Source: Rhizophagus irregularis
Lineage: Eukaryota; Glomeromycota; Glomeromycetes; Glomerales; Glomeraceae
Length of the DNA stretch: 64,000 nt
NCBI RefSeq assembly: GCF_026210795.1
Contig: NC_089447.1
Span: forward strand, 3,846,501 to 3,910,500
Reading direction: 5' to 3'
Shown here: one piece after another, positions 33,776-45,510 of the stretch
Position numbering within the stretch: position 1 is the stretch's first letter
How the letters are laid out: every line of letters begins with the position of its first letter
Translations under genes and position numbers: made by a program
The notes under the pieces: generated by a model
What the model saw: only the letters and a program-made list of their open reading frames with translations
What the model was told of the DNA's origin: nothing
Database searches by the model: none

Positions 33776-34471
33776 ATTTAAAGATATTTCGGTCTCTACT
33801 ATCTAGTGATTGAAATTTCATGATTTTATATTCATTGTATTCGTCTCATTGAGAGGATTCGAATGATAATAAAACCGTCTTTGCATGATCAATATTCAGT
33901 GTACAATTACGCTTTAAAAAACTTAGACGTTTTCTATGATATTTTTTTGGATCACGATCTTTATCTCATTGTATTCATCTCATCGAGACGATTCAAATGA
34001 TGGTAAATACATATCGATTGGGTTAATATTGACCGAATTACATTTTAAAGTTGTAGAATATCATAATACTTCTCTTTTGATTTCAACTCGATCGTAAATA
34101 AATTCCTGTCCTCCTCGTTAACACTAACGAAAATGCACCATATTAAAAATTAAAGTAGACATGTTGAAATTTAGTGTATCAAAAAATTTATTCACATCCA
34201 TATTTAGCAAAGCTGTAAATCGAGTAATTAATACGATACTGTGAATAATTAATTCTCCAGAATCATTATCTGTTATTCCATGTTCAATTTACGCTCCATG
34301 GTGAATCATGAAGCAGTGATACTCTTCTCATTATTATTATTCTTGCATAGATAATATGTAACAAAATACTAAGCCAATCATATCAGATATAGGGATCAGG
34401 AAAAGTCATATAAAAAATATTAGTTCGAAAATGTTAATGAACTAACCATAATTTTCAAATATGTATTCAAA
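33776..34471. other. Non-coding stretch between two Tc1-like ends
   Basis: Contains two imperfect copies of TTGTATTCRTCTCAT followed by GAGACGATTC-like sequence (33835-33865 and 33967-33997), each then reading AATGATGGTAA or AATGATAATAA. This may be interior sequence of an eroded transposon. No ORF of note. Confidence 0.35.
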
Positions 34472-34473
34472 TA

Positions 34474-34499
34474 CAGAGGGCGGCCAAAAGTATACGGAT
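34474..34499 (+). mobile_element. Tc1/mariner-like terminal sequence, second copy
   Basis: TA followed by CAGAGGGCGGCCAAAAGTAT, in the same orientation as the copy at 33750 and closer to the Tc1 consensus. No inverted partner could be found downstream by eye. Confidence 0.5.
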
Positions 34500-35212
34500 A
34501 CTTTTCTATTACCAAATTATGCTGATCATTATATATTAATGTAATATAAATTTTAACATTATATTATACTTACAGTCATAATAAACCAACTCTTACACTT
34601 CATACTTTTCAGAATTTTTTGCAAATATGAGAATGCTCACTGTAAAAATTCTATAATTTGTACAACTAGTATAATAAATAGTTAAAAATTCAAAAAAATA
34701 TTGTATTTGAAGTATTTGAAGAATTTGAAGATCAAATATGTAATACAATTCGTATGATATATCTGATATATATTATATAGAGGTCAGATGGCGAAAAAAC
34801 TTTTTATAAAATTATATATACATAATTTTTTTTTTTAATTAGTAATATTGTTTTAAGACAAACCTCTACGCAGGGTTTTTTATAAGATCTGAAATCGAAT
34901 AAAATTCAGACTTAAGGATCACATGACTTTTGTATTATGATTTTTTTTAATGCACATCTATTATTAATGTTTTTATGTTTATGAAAAAAAATCCCTTATT
35001 TAACTTATTACAATCTTTTCGATTATAATACAAATGGCCAAATTTAGGCCAAAATTCCAAAAATAAATTGATTATTAATAAATTCTACGCATGTGGTTTT
35101 CATGTGATTTACATGTAATTTTCATGTAACAATGATACAAATTCTCACGATTTTTTTTCTGTATTTAGCCTTGTTCCCAGTATTACTTACAGTATATTCC
35201 TCATAAACAAAG
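34500..35212. other. Spacer and promoter region
   Basis: A/T-rich spacer holding the promoter of the aspartyl-protease-like gene downstream. The bases just before its start (35095-35212) contain three GTGATTTACATG / ATGTAATTTTCATG-like repeats. No gene. Confidence 0.35.
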
Positions 35213-35860
35213 ATGATTGATATTTTAAATGGGTTTGACCATTTGTTGGTAGACATTCATTCCAAAGATTTACACGAACAAATCTCTAAACGGCTTAAAA
35301 TCCAATATCTATCAGATTCCTCCCCCTCAGAATTCAAAGAAGCGAAAGGAATCTTTTTTGGACCTTATTTCAGAATCATTGTCTCTTTACCCGTTCAAAT
35401 CAAACAAAAAAGAAAGAATGTACATTTTATTGTAAATACTGGTTCTCCAAAAACATATATTTGTAAAGAAGTGTATGAATCCTTCGGATTGACCACATCA
35501 GACTCAACTGTTCATAGTATATTATTAAACAATATATTTACTATAATACATTTACCTCCGTCCGATTCGCATTATTTCAATGATATTAATATTCTTGGTA
35601 CAGAATACTTGAAGATTGCACATGCAAATTTAACTATAGATTTTGAAAATGATCATATTTCATTATTTTTTGATCAACCTATCCCTATATCAGTACAAAC
35701 TACTCCTCAATTGAATGAAATTGTTGGACTGGGTATAATTGCTTTTGCTTTGTTTTTGATTTTTAAAGAAAACCCTCGATTTTTTTTTCCAATTGCAGTT
35801 GTATTTTTATCTTACGAAATTTTTTATTTTACACAAATGATTCAAGATAAATATTTTTAG
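35213..35860 (+). CDS. Aspartyl-protease-like membrane protein
   Basis: A single exon encodes 215 residues. Residues about 65-100 (VHFIVNTGSPKTYICKEVYE) look like the first strand and active-site loop of a retropepsin/Ddi1-like aspartyl protease fold. INILGTEYLKIAHANLTIDF (about 125-145) resembles the later conserved Leu-Gly strand of that fold. Two hydrophobic segments (about 173-186 and 190-207) at the C-terminus should anchor it in a membrane. The signature loop does not fit a standard active enzyme, so proteolysis is doubtful. Nothing around it suggests a mobile element, and I treat it as a host gene. Substrate and location are unknown. Confidence 0.6.
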   Translation: MIDILNGFDHLLVDIHSKDLHEQISKRLKIQYLSDSSPSEFKEAKGIFFGPYFRIIVSLPVQIKQKRKNVHFIVNTGSPKTYICKEVYESFGLTTSDSTVHSILLNNIFTIIHLPPSDSHYFNDINILGTEYLKIAHANLTIDFENDHISLFFDQPIPISVQTTPQLNEIVGLGIIAFALFLIFKENPRFFFPIAVVFLSYEIFYFTQMIQDKYF

Positions 35861-37923
35861 TAAATTTTCTAATTTTATGTTTCTCTATTTTTATTGTTCA
35901 GTTTATATTTTTAATTGATAATTTTCAATTTCTAAATTAATTTCAGTCAAATTAACTTTTATAGTATATTTCCCATATGATATAAATGTTTATATCAATA
36001 AGTAAATAAAACCTAATATCACCGATCAAACCTAAGAAAAATCAAGAGCTTATTCAGGAAGCGACACTCGCATGTATAAAATATATGGTAGATGCGCTAG
36101 TTGCCAATGCCCCATAAGAGGGCAAAGCAAATTGCATTCATTATTTCATGCTGTTAATACAATTTCCTTTGTAGCCATATCAAAAGAATAATCGAACATT
36201 AAATTATGCCATCAACAAGCAAAGTTCTGCTAGTTTGTTTAAACAAAAGGAACAAAAGGATGAGCAACCAGATATATATTGGCCCAAACCATTGGAAATT
36301 AATTTCTTACAACTAGATGATCCCAATGATGTGGCTACTAACATTTGTATCTTCTCAATGTAAAGAAAAACGGACCTGCTAGACACGTGTTCGAAAAGTA
36401 TATTTTTCTAATATTTGGATTGTCTTTAGCTTCTACCTACCCCATAAATTAGTTTCATGAACAGAAATATATGTACTGTACTTGGCCCTATAGTCCCATC
36501 TCTTTCAGCATGACTGCATGAAGAGCAAAAGAAATGATCTTATCATTAAGGGCAATAATTTAAGGTCTTTAACAATAATAACTTCCAACTCTTTCTTCAC
36601 CTATGTCTGATAGCCGGTAAATTACCGACTTTATGGTTGGGTTGTCCAATTTAAATCCAAGATCAAGAAGGCAGTAGAGCGAGATTGCGGAAGGCTTTTC
36701 ACGGTCCCACAAATAATACGAGTAACACGCAAATTGAATACATACAGATCAGAATTATATGATGACATTTCACCATACGATTGCAAAATCTCATGAACGC
36801 ATCGTTTAATGAGTTCCTGTTATTCAGCAGTTTTAATACTGTATACTATATTGTTCACTTCCATGTCTTTTAAAACAAACCGGCCAAATTAAATTCGTCG
36901 GGAATGTTTTATTATTAGTAATCTAATGATGAATATAATACAAGTAGTAATGATGAAGACGGAGCATCAAACCCACAGTAAAATAGTTTAGCTGGTTTTT
37001 TATTTTAAAAGTGATAATCACATATTATAACTTTTATGTAACAAATTGTAATATCACGCATTCACGCTGTTATTAAGGAATTCAGAGTAAGACCCTACCC
37101 GATCTTTTTGTAACTCTGCTAATTCTAATTACAGAGTTAGTGATGTTCGCAACTCCTGGTTGGTTTTAACCCTTTAGGAAAGGATAATGTATTAAAATAA
37201 CGCTAAAGAATCCAAAACACAGATAATTAACTTGTACCATTTTAAATTGGTATTAACATTTCGACCCCAACCTCCAATCGCATTACCGTCTCGAAAAAAA
37301 TAAATAAAATATTTTTATTTCCATGATTTGTTGCTCCGTTTGCAACCAGGTTCGCAATTATAGCGGCCTGAATTTGGTGTACGACTCCGTTAGGACAATT
37401 TGCAACGGCTGTGTCATTAAAACCCTTGATATTCCAATCGAATGGAAGAGCAGGCATTTCGTTATCGTTTTCTATTTCAAGGAGAACAAGGTTGCAATTA
37501 CTGGATTATTTCTAAAAATTGCGGGGAGATTTCTTGGGGCTAAATGTAAAAAATACGGGACACAAATGAAAACAATTATTTATAAACATCATCATAACTG
37601 CTACCACTCTGTTTATAGTTTTGCATTATATACTGTATGATCAATATATATATATAGATGTGAGACAATTTGGTTTACTCATGTGATGTCATTCCCTGTA
37701 AAAAAAGTCGATCCGTTTTTGATATTCCTTCTTTTTTCCGTAAAAGGCTTATATTTCCGGAATTAATAACCTTATATCACGGAATTTATCGAATTATTCA
37801 CATTTTCCGTGAATGGACCCGGGAAAGGCTCATTTTTACGGAGTTTTTACAGAAATAACGAATAAAATTTTTTCTTTGTGTACCGGATTTTTCTTTGGCA
37901 TAAAAGCTTTTAAACTTATAATG
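35861..37923. other. Non-coding region with protein-like scraps
   Basis: No intact gene. Plus-strand scraps that still look coding are PDIYWPKPLEINFLQLDDPN (about 36265-36330) and RLFTVPQIIRVTRKLNTYRS (about 36690-36750); I cannot identify either. A minus-strand ORF (37457-37242) reading FDWNIKGFNDTAVANCPNG has no family I know. ORFs at 37323-37640 and 37670-37858 look random. Confidence 0.35.
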
Positions 37924-37925
37924 TA

Positions 37926-38134
37926 GGTGTAATTTCACATGCCCTGTAAGTTTACTTAGGATTCGGAAGAAGGTTTTGAATGTCGATTTTGACTTTACAT
38001 ATAGATGATTGATTTTACCGTCTTAGCTGATCATAGATTTAGCGAAAGAAAAAATTTTGTCAAATAAGTCGATAACGATATTTAAAACCGCCTTTCTCGC
38101 TCTAAGTAAACTTGCAGAGTAGTAAAATTACACC
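37926..38134. mobile_element. Palindromic MITE with TA duplication
   Basis: A 209-bp inverted repeat. The left end is GGTGTAATTTCAC and the reverse complement of the right end is GGTGTAATTTTAC. Inner parts also pair (GCAAGTTTACTTAGAGCG against TGTAAGTTTACTTAGGATTC). TA lies on both sides (37924-37925 and 38135-38136). Non-coding, of Stowaway or Tc1/mariner-derived type. Confidence 0.7.
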
Positions 38135-38136
38135 TA

Positions 38137-40376
38137 GCTAGTAGCTTTTTAAAGGCAATTTATTATTAGAAAAAATCTGATTTTTGTTGCGCCACAATCC
38201 GTTGGCTGCCACGGTACTGGTACACAAAAAATAAATGCTGTGACAAATTAGCGTGATACTGTATATGCTGTTACCGAAGTGTTACTCAGACAAATGAATT
38301 TCCTATTTATGAATTTTTATACTAATACACTTGGTTGTAATTAATTCCCAGAAATGAGTAATAAATGTATTTCTGGCTAAAGACTTGATTTTTGTTTTGT
38401 ATTGTGCATTTTTGCATAGAATTTTTTTTATTCTTTTCATTTTATATAAGCTTTTTATATTAACTCTTCACTTAAATAAACCCTTTGAGCAAAATTTGTC
38501 AAGAAAAAAAATGAACGAGATTCAATTTATTAGTTTTTATATAATGCTAAACATAAAGATGAATTCAAATTTTGGTACCATACCACAAATTAAGGCGATA
38601 AAAATTTATTATACAGTATGTCAGCACTTATCGTCATTATTCGCAGTAGGCTAATTCCAGAAAAGTAATAAATAACATATTTTCTAATAAGCCTGCACCT
38701 TTAAAGGCTTAAAAAAAAGTAGGACCGGAACAGACCGGTCCCAAATTTATTCTTTTAATGTGATTTTTAATGTGACAATGAAAATATTATTTCTAAAATC
38801 GGTAGGAATCTTCAAGTTTTATATGTTTTTAGAGTTTTTAGAACGTTCTTACAATACGAATGGTAGAACACGCAAAAAAATTTACATATACTGAGAGAAC
38901 AGAAGTTAATCCACAACAAATCGAAAAGATTGTACGTGCATATAGTAAAGGCAATAATAAGTTTATTAGAGAGCGCGACGGAAAAAAACCCTATATCAAG
39001 CGCATCTTACATTTAATTCCACAAATACCAATTCTTATTACTGTAGTTATACGTAGATAATAGAAATCCTTATTGGAAAATAGTTACTTATTATACTAAC
39101 GACAACGAGCAGTCCATAAGAAATAGATTTGGAAATTATGACAACATTACCAACTTAATGTAATAACAAAGCATTGAAGCTAGTAAATCTGTTATTTTTA
39201 TTCCAGTATTATTAATAAAATTGCTGGTCCATGATGATTTAAAAATAAAATGTGAGAATTTCTCTATAATCAAATAATAATACAATAATGAATGGCTTAG
39301 CCAGCATTATCTGAATTCCATTATTTATTAAATTAAACTTAATAAAGTTAAATCTTTAACTAAATTTCAAAATGGTTCAGAATTAGTTTAAAACTATATA
39401 AAAACAGTTTTTTGGTTTGTAAGATAAGACTAAGTTAAAGACCGAACCTAAACTGTAAAAAACCAAGCAGTGAAATTTTTTAAATTTTATTAAAGAAAAA
39501 TATTGAAACTAAAAGTAAATTACATCTTGTTAAAAAAAAAGGTAGTTTTATAAATAATCAAGTTGTTATTCTTACATTACATTATGAAAATTTTTTTGGT
39601 GTAAGTTATTTTTATTTTCAAATATATAAGTAGTTTTATATAATTATATATACAGTGAAAAAAAAAAATAATGTTTATTAAAGTGTTATTTATTCTAACA
39701 GTAGCCTAATTAAATAAAATTAGTAAATTAGTAAAATTTTGGCTTCATAAATCCTCTTTTGTCAGTGGTATGAATTATAATTTTGATTATAAATTACTTG
39801 GATAATAAATACTTGGATAATACTCAGATCAACGTAAAAAGGTTACAAAAAGGTATTACCATTTGTTATTTTATGATCCGAAATGTACCTGGGTAAATGA
39901 GTAATAGGTCAACAGCTCTATTAACCCCTATGGAAGAAAAATATCCTTGATATCCCCCGGTCTTTTTATCTTTTTTTGTGAAGAAAAAAGGGAATTTCAT
40001 TCCGCACTTTTTTCATCATTTTATTATTCCCCCCTTTCAAATCATGTGATTAGCATACATCCCACAACCCTAAGTTATCATCAAGTCCCAAGTCTTTTCC
40101 GCAAACAAAATTCTTGAATGTGATTTAAAAAATATCCGTGAATTTATGACGTCACGCAGCTCGGCAAATTTACTGTGCATTGATCTCACATGACCGGTCT
40201 ATCATCATATGATTCTTATCGTTGACGCTGCATCTTTTTGTTCCGTAGGTTTAAATTAGGGCAAAAAATTAATTTGCAGGTTCCAGAATTCCGGAATTAA
40301 GAAAAAAATCTTTTTTTTTTTTTGTATACACCACATTAACAGCCCAACTTCTCGTCACACCGATGACCGATCCTCA
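38137..40376. other. Non-coding region upstream of the membrane-protein relic
   Basis: Short ORFs at 38385-38654 and 38860-39060 are not recognisable. From about 39990 to 40376 the composition becomes more balanced (CCCCCCTTTCAAATCATGTG, GACGTCACGCAGCTCGG), resembling the former promoter and 5' UTR of the relic gene that follows. GACGTCA at about 40148 is a CRE-like word. Confidence 0.35.
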
Positions 40377-41238
40377 ATGTCATCAAAATTTGTGTTGACC
40401 CAAGATCTTCTTGAACCAGCTAGGGTTCGTTTACTTGAACAAGATACACAAATCATTCTGAAAATGTCTCTCTCGAAGATTATCTCAAAGTCTTCCATGG
40501 AAACCGAACAAAAACTTCCTGTCAAAATCTGTTTAGTCGATAAGAAAATCGTAGCTTATGAAATGGCCCTCATGCAGTAGTAATAAGCTGTTACAACACT
40601 TGCCTGGAACAATCAATTGCGAGGAAAATCATATTGTTGGTCCGAATAGCTATTTCATTGATGCCACCATTAGACCAAAGTATCTTCCTCTGCCTCCATC
40701 TTCAACTATGGTCTATGGTTGTAGATGTTGGATTTAGCTAATCGATCTGTAATTTACATGAACTAGCGCCAATTTACCTTCCCGCAATACTAACTACAAT
40801 CATGATTTTTCTTGTTATTAAATATTTCCCACTCACCGTTCATCAGAATGCGAGAGCAATGGTAGGATAATATAGTTATTGAGTATGATATATACCTCCG
40901 ATGTTGTATAGTATAGTGTAAAAAGACTATACTGTATAGATAAAGCTATACTGTATAAATAAAAAATTATACTGTATAGAAAAACTATACTGTATAGATT
41001 TCCGTCAACTATACTATACAACATCGGAGGTATATATCATACTCAATATCGTTTAACCGCAATGGTAGCTATGCTTTATTTACGCACAAGTTCAACTCCG
41101 AAAGTAAAGTGCCAGTCTCGGTAATATCTCACAACTTAATAATTTGGTTGTGAGATTTATTCAGAATGCTGTAGGTGCTAACGTAACTGGTTTTGTAACT
41201 GGAGCACCCCTTGCAATGGCTCAAATATTCCAAATTAT
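40377..41238 (+). pseudogene. Relic of an unidentified membrane-protein gene, split by a small transposon
   Basis: Begins with a clean 67-codon frame (SSKFVLTQDLLEPARVRLLE to KICLVDKKIVAYEMALMQ, then two stops). Coding-like sequence continues in a shifted frame (GPNSYFIDATIRPKYLPLPP), then a hydrophobic segment (PIYLPAILTTIMIFLVIKYF, about 40770-40828) reading into VHQNARAMV. There the 193-bp element at 40866-41058 interrupts it. Beyond, AMVAMLYLRTSSTP and later AVGANVTGFVTGAPLAMAQI (about 41171-41230) look like more of the same membrane protein. At least two frame changes or stops plus the insertion make it a pseudogene. The family was not recognised. Confidence 0.6.
40866..41058. mobile_element. 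Long-TIR MITE with about 10-bp target duplication (MULE-like)
   Basis: Contains a perfect 40-bp inverted repeat (40878-40917 and 41008-41047) beginning ATTGAGTATGATATATACCT. The repeats enclose about 90 bp of tandem TATACTGTATA units. The 10-mer GCAATGGTAG flanks the insertion (40856-40865 and 41059-41068) and reads as a target duplication, because removing one copy restores a continuous reading of the interrupted host sequence. Long TIRs and a 9-11 bp duplication fit Mutator-like elements. Arms that are still identical suggest a fairly recent insertion or gene conversion. Confidence 0.75.
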
Positions 41239-42951
41239 TGTTTAAATATTTCAGCAAACGCCCTCATCCCTATTGGGATCGACTTAAATTTGTGGGAAGA
41301 TATATTTTGTTTGATATCCGATCAAAATCTCGACAATCACTTGCACGACTAACACCATTTTGTTTTACTTTATGCAATTATTTAGATTTCAGATACAATT
41401 AAACAATTTTTAAATAATAAATAGTTATCATAATTAGATAATTTTAATAAATAGATAGATGATAATGCACTATTCCACTTAAATTTTTTCTTAATTGCGA
41501 TCACTACTAAAAATATATATTAAATTTTTTTCGCTCGTGCAACTTTTTAAAAAGCACCCACATTTCTGTTGAAAAAAGTTTTTGAAAAAACTTATACTGT
41601 TATACAAGAACTTTGGATCCGCTATAAGGCTGTAAGGGTACATGGAGGCATAATTACCGTATATCACGGGCCATAGTACCCCATCACAGCCCCATGTATA
41701 GTACCTCAAAAAAGAATCACATCTCCATTGATTTTATTTAGATAATCCAACAAATATCTTAGGTGTGACATGTAACAATACCCTAATTATTTTATAACCT
41801 CTATTAATAGTAAAAATTCGCGTAATAGGACGGGGTACAGGGCCAAACCTCCGAAATTTGCGAGATACCCGCCGGGATACTGTGGTATTTATTACTAGTA
41901 TTTCGGCAATTCGGCATTACTGTCTAAAATGATCTTAACAGTTGTTCCGGACATAATTATTACCAAATTAGTGAATCTATGTCAAGTTCCGGACGAGACT
42001 TACGCTAATAAGGTATGAATGAAATATATTTTTTCAGTTGTGATTGTGCAAAGAAAGCGATTCCAGGATTTGCAAACGAATGATATTTTCTTGTACAGAT
42101 TTCTGAGGGTCTTACTAGAATCATGGAATGCAAACAATATAATTTTCGACGTAAGTAATTTATGCGTTTTAACTGAATTTTAACGATTTAATAGTAGATT
42201 CACATGCAATGTTTATAGATTGGAACGTTCTAAATTATTTTTAACGTATCAATAAAAAATTCGTATCACATGAGATCTCCCTATTAATTAAATCAGCGAG
42301 ATGAATTACAGATCAACCAATCGGATTCAATTTTATTATTAAGCCATAAATTAATTACATGCATAAAATATGATCGCTCTTTTTGAAAGCGACATGATGC
42401 TTGAATGTAATGAATTTATTGTTTCGTGATCTAATTACAAGTTAAAAAAAATATAAAGTAATGCATGATCATACATATTTTCTAACCTTAACTGCTATAT
42501 AACTTTCAGTTTTTAGTTTTTTTTTAGGGCCGGGAAAATTTCTAATAGAGGTTACCACCAATTCAAACCATTTTTAAACGTTAAATGTATTCCCAATTTT
42601 GAGATTGACCCATAAAATTTCTCAAAATTTATTATTAAGCAGGTGAAAAACTATTTGTATTACGATGATCCTTTAGATACTAACAAATTCAAAACGCGAT
42701 TTACATATTTTAGTTACAATATTTAAAAGATTTTTTAATTGCTCGCATTAATTAATTGTTTCGCAATTCACAATTCATATTATTAAACTCCCTTTTTTTT
42801 TGAGTCTATCAATAATTTAACTTTCATGTTACAAAACTCCTTTTATTATTATTGATTAATATCAAAAATCTATAAAAAGGAATGAATCTTAGAAACTTCA
42901 GATAATTTCATTCATAAAAAAAAAAACTCTTAAACTTCTAACTAAATAATC
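41239..42951. other. Non-coding region upstream of the ML-domain gene
   Basis: No gene called. At 41616-41710 and 41818-41930 are more G/C-rich blocks (GGGCCATAGTACCCCATCAC, TTTGCGAGATACCCGCCGGG) that look like pieces of dispersed repeats, since a related GAGATACCCCGGGTAC word recurs at 56455. The last 100 bases before 42952 include GATAATTTCATTCATAAAAAAAAAAC and should be the 5' UTR of the ML-domain gene. Confidence 0.35.
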
Positions 42952-43422
42952 ATGGCTCGAGATTTTATTTTTGTATTCATATTATTGGTTACGCTTACCA
43001 TTATCAATGCCATTCCGTTTCATAAAAGAACGGCTTTCTTTGGACCATGTCCTAACGTAGAAGATACATTCTCTGTAAAAATGGACCCTGATCCACTTAT
43101 TTCTCCACATCTCACAACTTTTACTGTTACTGGAAAAGAGGTGTCTGGTCGAATTATCGGCCCACTTGCCTCACTTGTTGTTACAATAGGTGCTACAGGT
43201 CCAGTACAAACTTCCAGTGCATTTCCTGTTTGTAATGCAACTGATTGTCCAATTTTTTCAGGAACCGAGTATACTACATCAGGCACGTTTATACTAAACG
43301 CCACTTTACCTAAATCATATCAAATTGTATTGACTATGGGAATTTTAAATAGTAGTTCACCACAAATGACATTTTTACATGATCAAATCCTCGCTTGCGC
43401 ATTGGCTACTATTGAAACTTAA
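42952..43422 (+). CDS. Secreted ML-domain (MD-2-related lipid-recognition, NPC2-like) protein
   Basis: A single exon encodes 156 residues. A clear signal peptide (residues 1-20, MARDFIFVFILLVTLTIINA) is followed by a short basic spacer and an ML-type beta-sandwich. Supporting pieces are FFGPCPNVEDTFSVKMDPDP, TTFTVTGKEVSGRIIG, FPVCNATDCPIFSGTEYT, FILNATLPKSYQIVLTMGIL and the closing ILACALATIE. Four cysteines follow the signal peptide, near residues 33, 95, 100 and 148. ML proteins bind sterols or other lipids. Glomeromycetes carry many secreted members, so a role in lipid handling at the symbiotic interface is plausible but inferred. Confidence 0.78.
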   Translation: MARDFIFVFILLVTLTIINAIPFHKRTAFFGPCPNVEDTFSVKMDPDPLISPHLTTFTVTGKEVSGRIIGPLASLVVTIGATGPVQTSSAFPVCNATDCPIFSGTEYTTSGTFILNATLPKSYQIVLTMGILNSSSPQMTFLHDQILACALATIET

Positions 43423-44210
43423 ATTTAATTTAGTTTATTTTATAAATTATTTTTGAAAAGTTAATATTTTTTTCTGAGACCGCCCATCAATGTAATAGGA
43501 TTTGGTGGTCAATCCTGCTTGTTTATTATGTAGTGGAACATGTTCATGATCTGATGAAATCCCTTCTGTCTTTGAGTATTCAAAAGGGTATGTTTCTACC
43601 TGATGGGCCTAATCCTTTTGGAATAAAGCATAACTATATAGTTTATTATTAGAGTAAATGTCAAATTTATTTGTAATATAATTTATTTATAATAAAAGTG
43701 AATATATGGGGGTTCTTTAAATCTAAATTTACCAAATTGACCAAAATTGACCAAATTGATCAAATTGATTCATTTTGCAAATCATATTGAGATTTCGGGC
43801 ATGATGGAATCCCATCCACTTGTCCAATAGGATCAGCTGTTTTTATTTCCATATATTCTTCGAAATTTTTAGGTACAAGCTGTAACCCAATGTTTATATA
43901 TACTACACTTGTAACGCAATCAGTACTAGAGGATATCACATGATTCGAACACGAAACTGAAATTTTAAACTGAAAGTCTGAAACAATGTAAACAAATCTA
44001 ATCTACCGAATCTAATCTACCGAATCCTACCGATTGAATATTAAAGTTTTTTTTTTTTGTTTATTTAAAAACTTTTACACCAAATACTAAAAGAAAAAAC
44101 GTCAAACATTAAATCAATTAATCACGCCATATAAATTAATCACGCCATATAACGGATTTTTTTTGCCAAAGACATTTCTAATTTTTTTTTAAGGTTGGAG
44201 AACCAGCAAA

Positions 44211-44291
44211 ACATTAAATTAATTAAATTAGCAACATTAAATTAGCAACATTGAATTACCAACATTAAAATTACCAACATTAAATTACCAA
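44211..44291. repeat. Tandem repeat, about 14-bp unit
   Basis: Five or so imperfect copies of ACATTAAATTAGCA / ACATTAAATTACCA in a row. Non-coding. Confidence 0.75.
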
Positions 44292-45359
44292 TGCATTCTG
44301 AAAAGCCAAAGCATTGCTATACCTATTACTATAGCCCTATTACTATAGTATAGAGAATAGGGTAAATAATCCAAATTAATTAAATTTAATTGAAGCAAAA
44401 CAAATTAATCAAACTAATAAAGAATCAAGGAATAACAGATTACAAATTATTTTTTTTAATATTTATTTATATTAACAGCAAAATAATAATTTCATATGGT
44501 GACCAGAATTGGTGGATATGTATGAATTTATGATATTTATTGTATAACAGATACAAAGAACAGATAGATACAAGATACAGAACAATACAGTACAAATATA
44601 AAAAAAAATGACATTCCAAATTTTTATTAATAAACATTTGTAAAAAAAAAATATTTTTTTTTTTAAAAAAAAATAATTTTAATATTTTTGTATTCATCAT
44701 TTATTATTATTTCGTTATCTGTCATTTCATTATCTTGTTATTTTGTTATTTCATTATCTGTTATTCTGTTATTACATTATCTGTTATTTATTCATTATTT
44801 GTTATTTCATATTATATATATAAATATATATAATATATTTTTTTTTTTCATTTTTTATCAATTTGATTGGAATACGCGGATTACCCGAATGTTTGAATGA
44901 GACGCGGATAATCCGTGATGGATGATATGTAGATCATAATTTATCTGTCATTTTTTTTTTTCGTAATACAGTATATTTGTAATACAATTTTTTTTTTTAA
45001 CAAAAACCTTAATATACATTGATACATTGATACATTGATTTGAATGACGATAAAAAATAAATTCATTACATTATATGATTAATAACCATTAAATGTTTAA
45101 ATAATATTTACTCCTTTAATAAACATTATATTTCTAATTATAGTAATTTTAATGATATTTAGAATTAGTATACCTGATATAGAATAATAATATCCCTCAA
45201 ATTCGAATGGATATTTGAAAAATAAGAAAGGATGATCCGGACAAAAAAAATTTCCGAATAAAAAAAACCTTCTTTTGAATTTTTAGGGAATATAAAATAA
45301 TAATAAAATATTGAATTATGAATAAAAAAAAAAATAAAATTTTAATTGTTCTAACTTAT

Positions 45360-45510
45360 ATTGTTAATTAGTTAATCCGTGAATCATTTATATCATTTAT
45401 ATCATTTATATCATTTATATAATTATATAAATGATTATATAATTATATCACTGTATAATTATATCATTCATTATATTATTATATCATTCATTATATTAAT
45501 TATATCATTC
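45360..45510. repeat. ATTTATATC / ATTATATCATTC tandem repeats
   Basis: Consecutive copies of CATTTATAT followed by TATCATTCATTATATTAT-like units. A/T-rich microsatellite-like DNA. Confidence 0.7.

Noticed and set aside
35213-35860. Reading the aspartyl-protease-like ORF as part of a retroelement
   Set aside because: No reverse transcriptase, integrase, capsid-like ORF, LTR or primer-binding site nearby, and the ORF ends in membrane helices; treated as a host gene.
37242-37457. Minus-strand ORF reading FDWNIKGFNDTAVANCPNG
   Set aside because: Looks mildly coding, but no start context, splice partner or family; left as part of the non-coding region description.
43020-43304. Minus-strand ORF opposite the ML-domain gene
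   Set aside because: Antisense shadow; no signal peptide or family pattern, while the plus strand has both.
43920-43945. GATTCGAACAC on the plus strand as a possible tRNA B-box
   Set aside because: No acceptor, D or anticodon stems can be folded around it.
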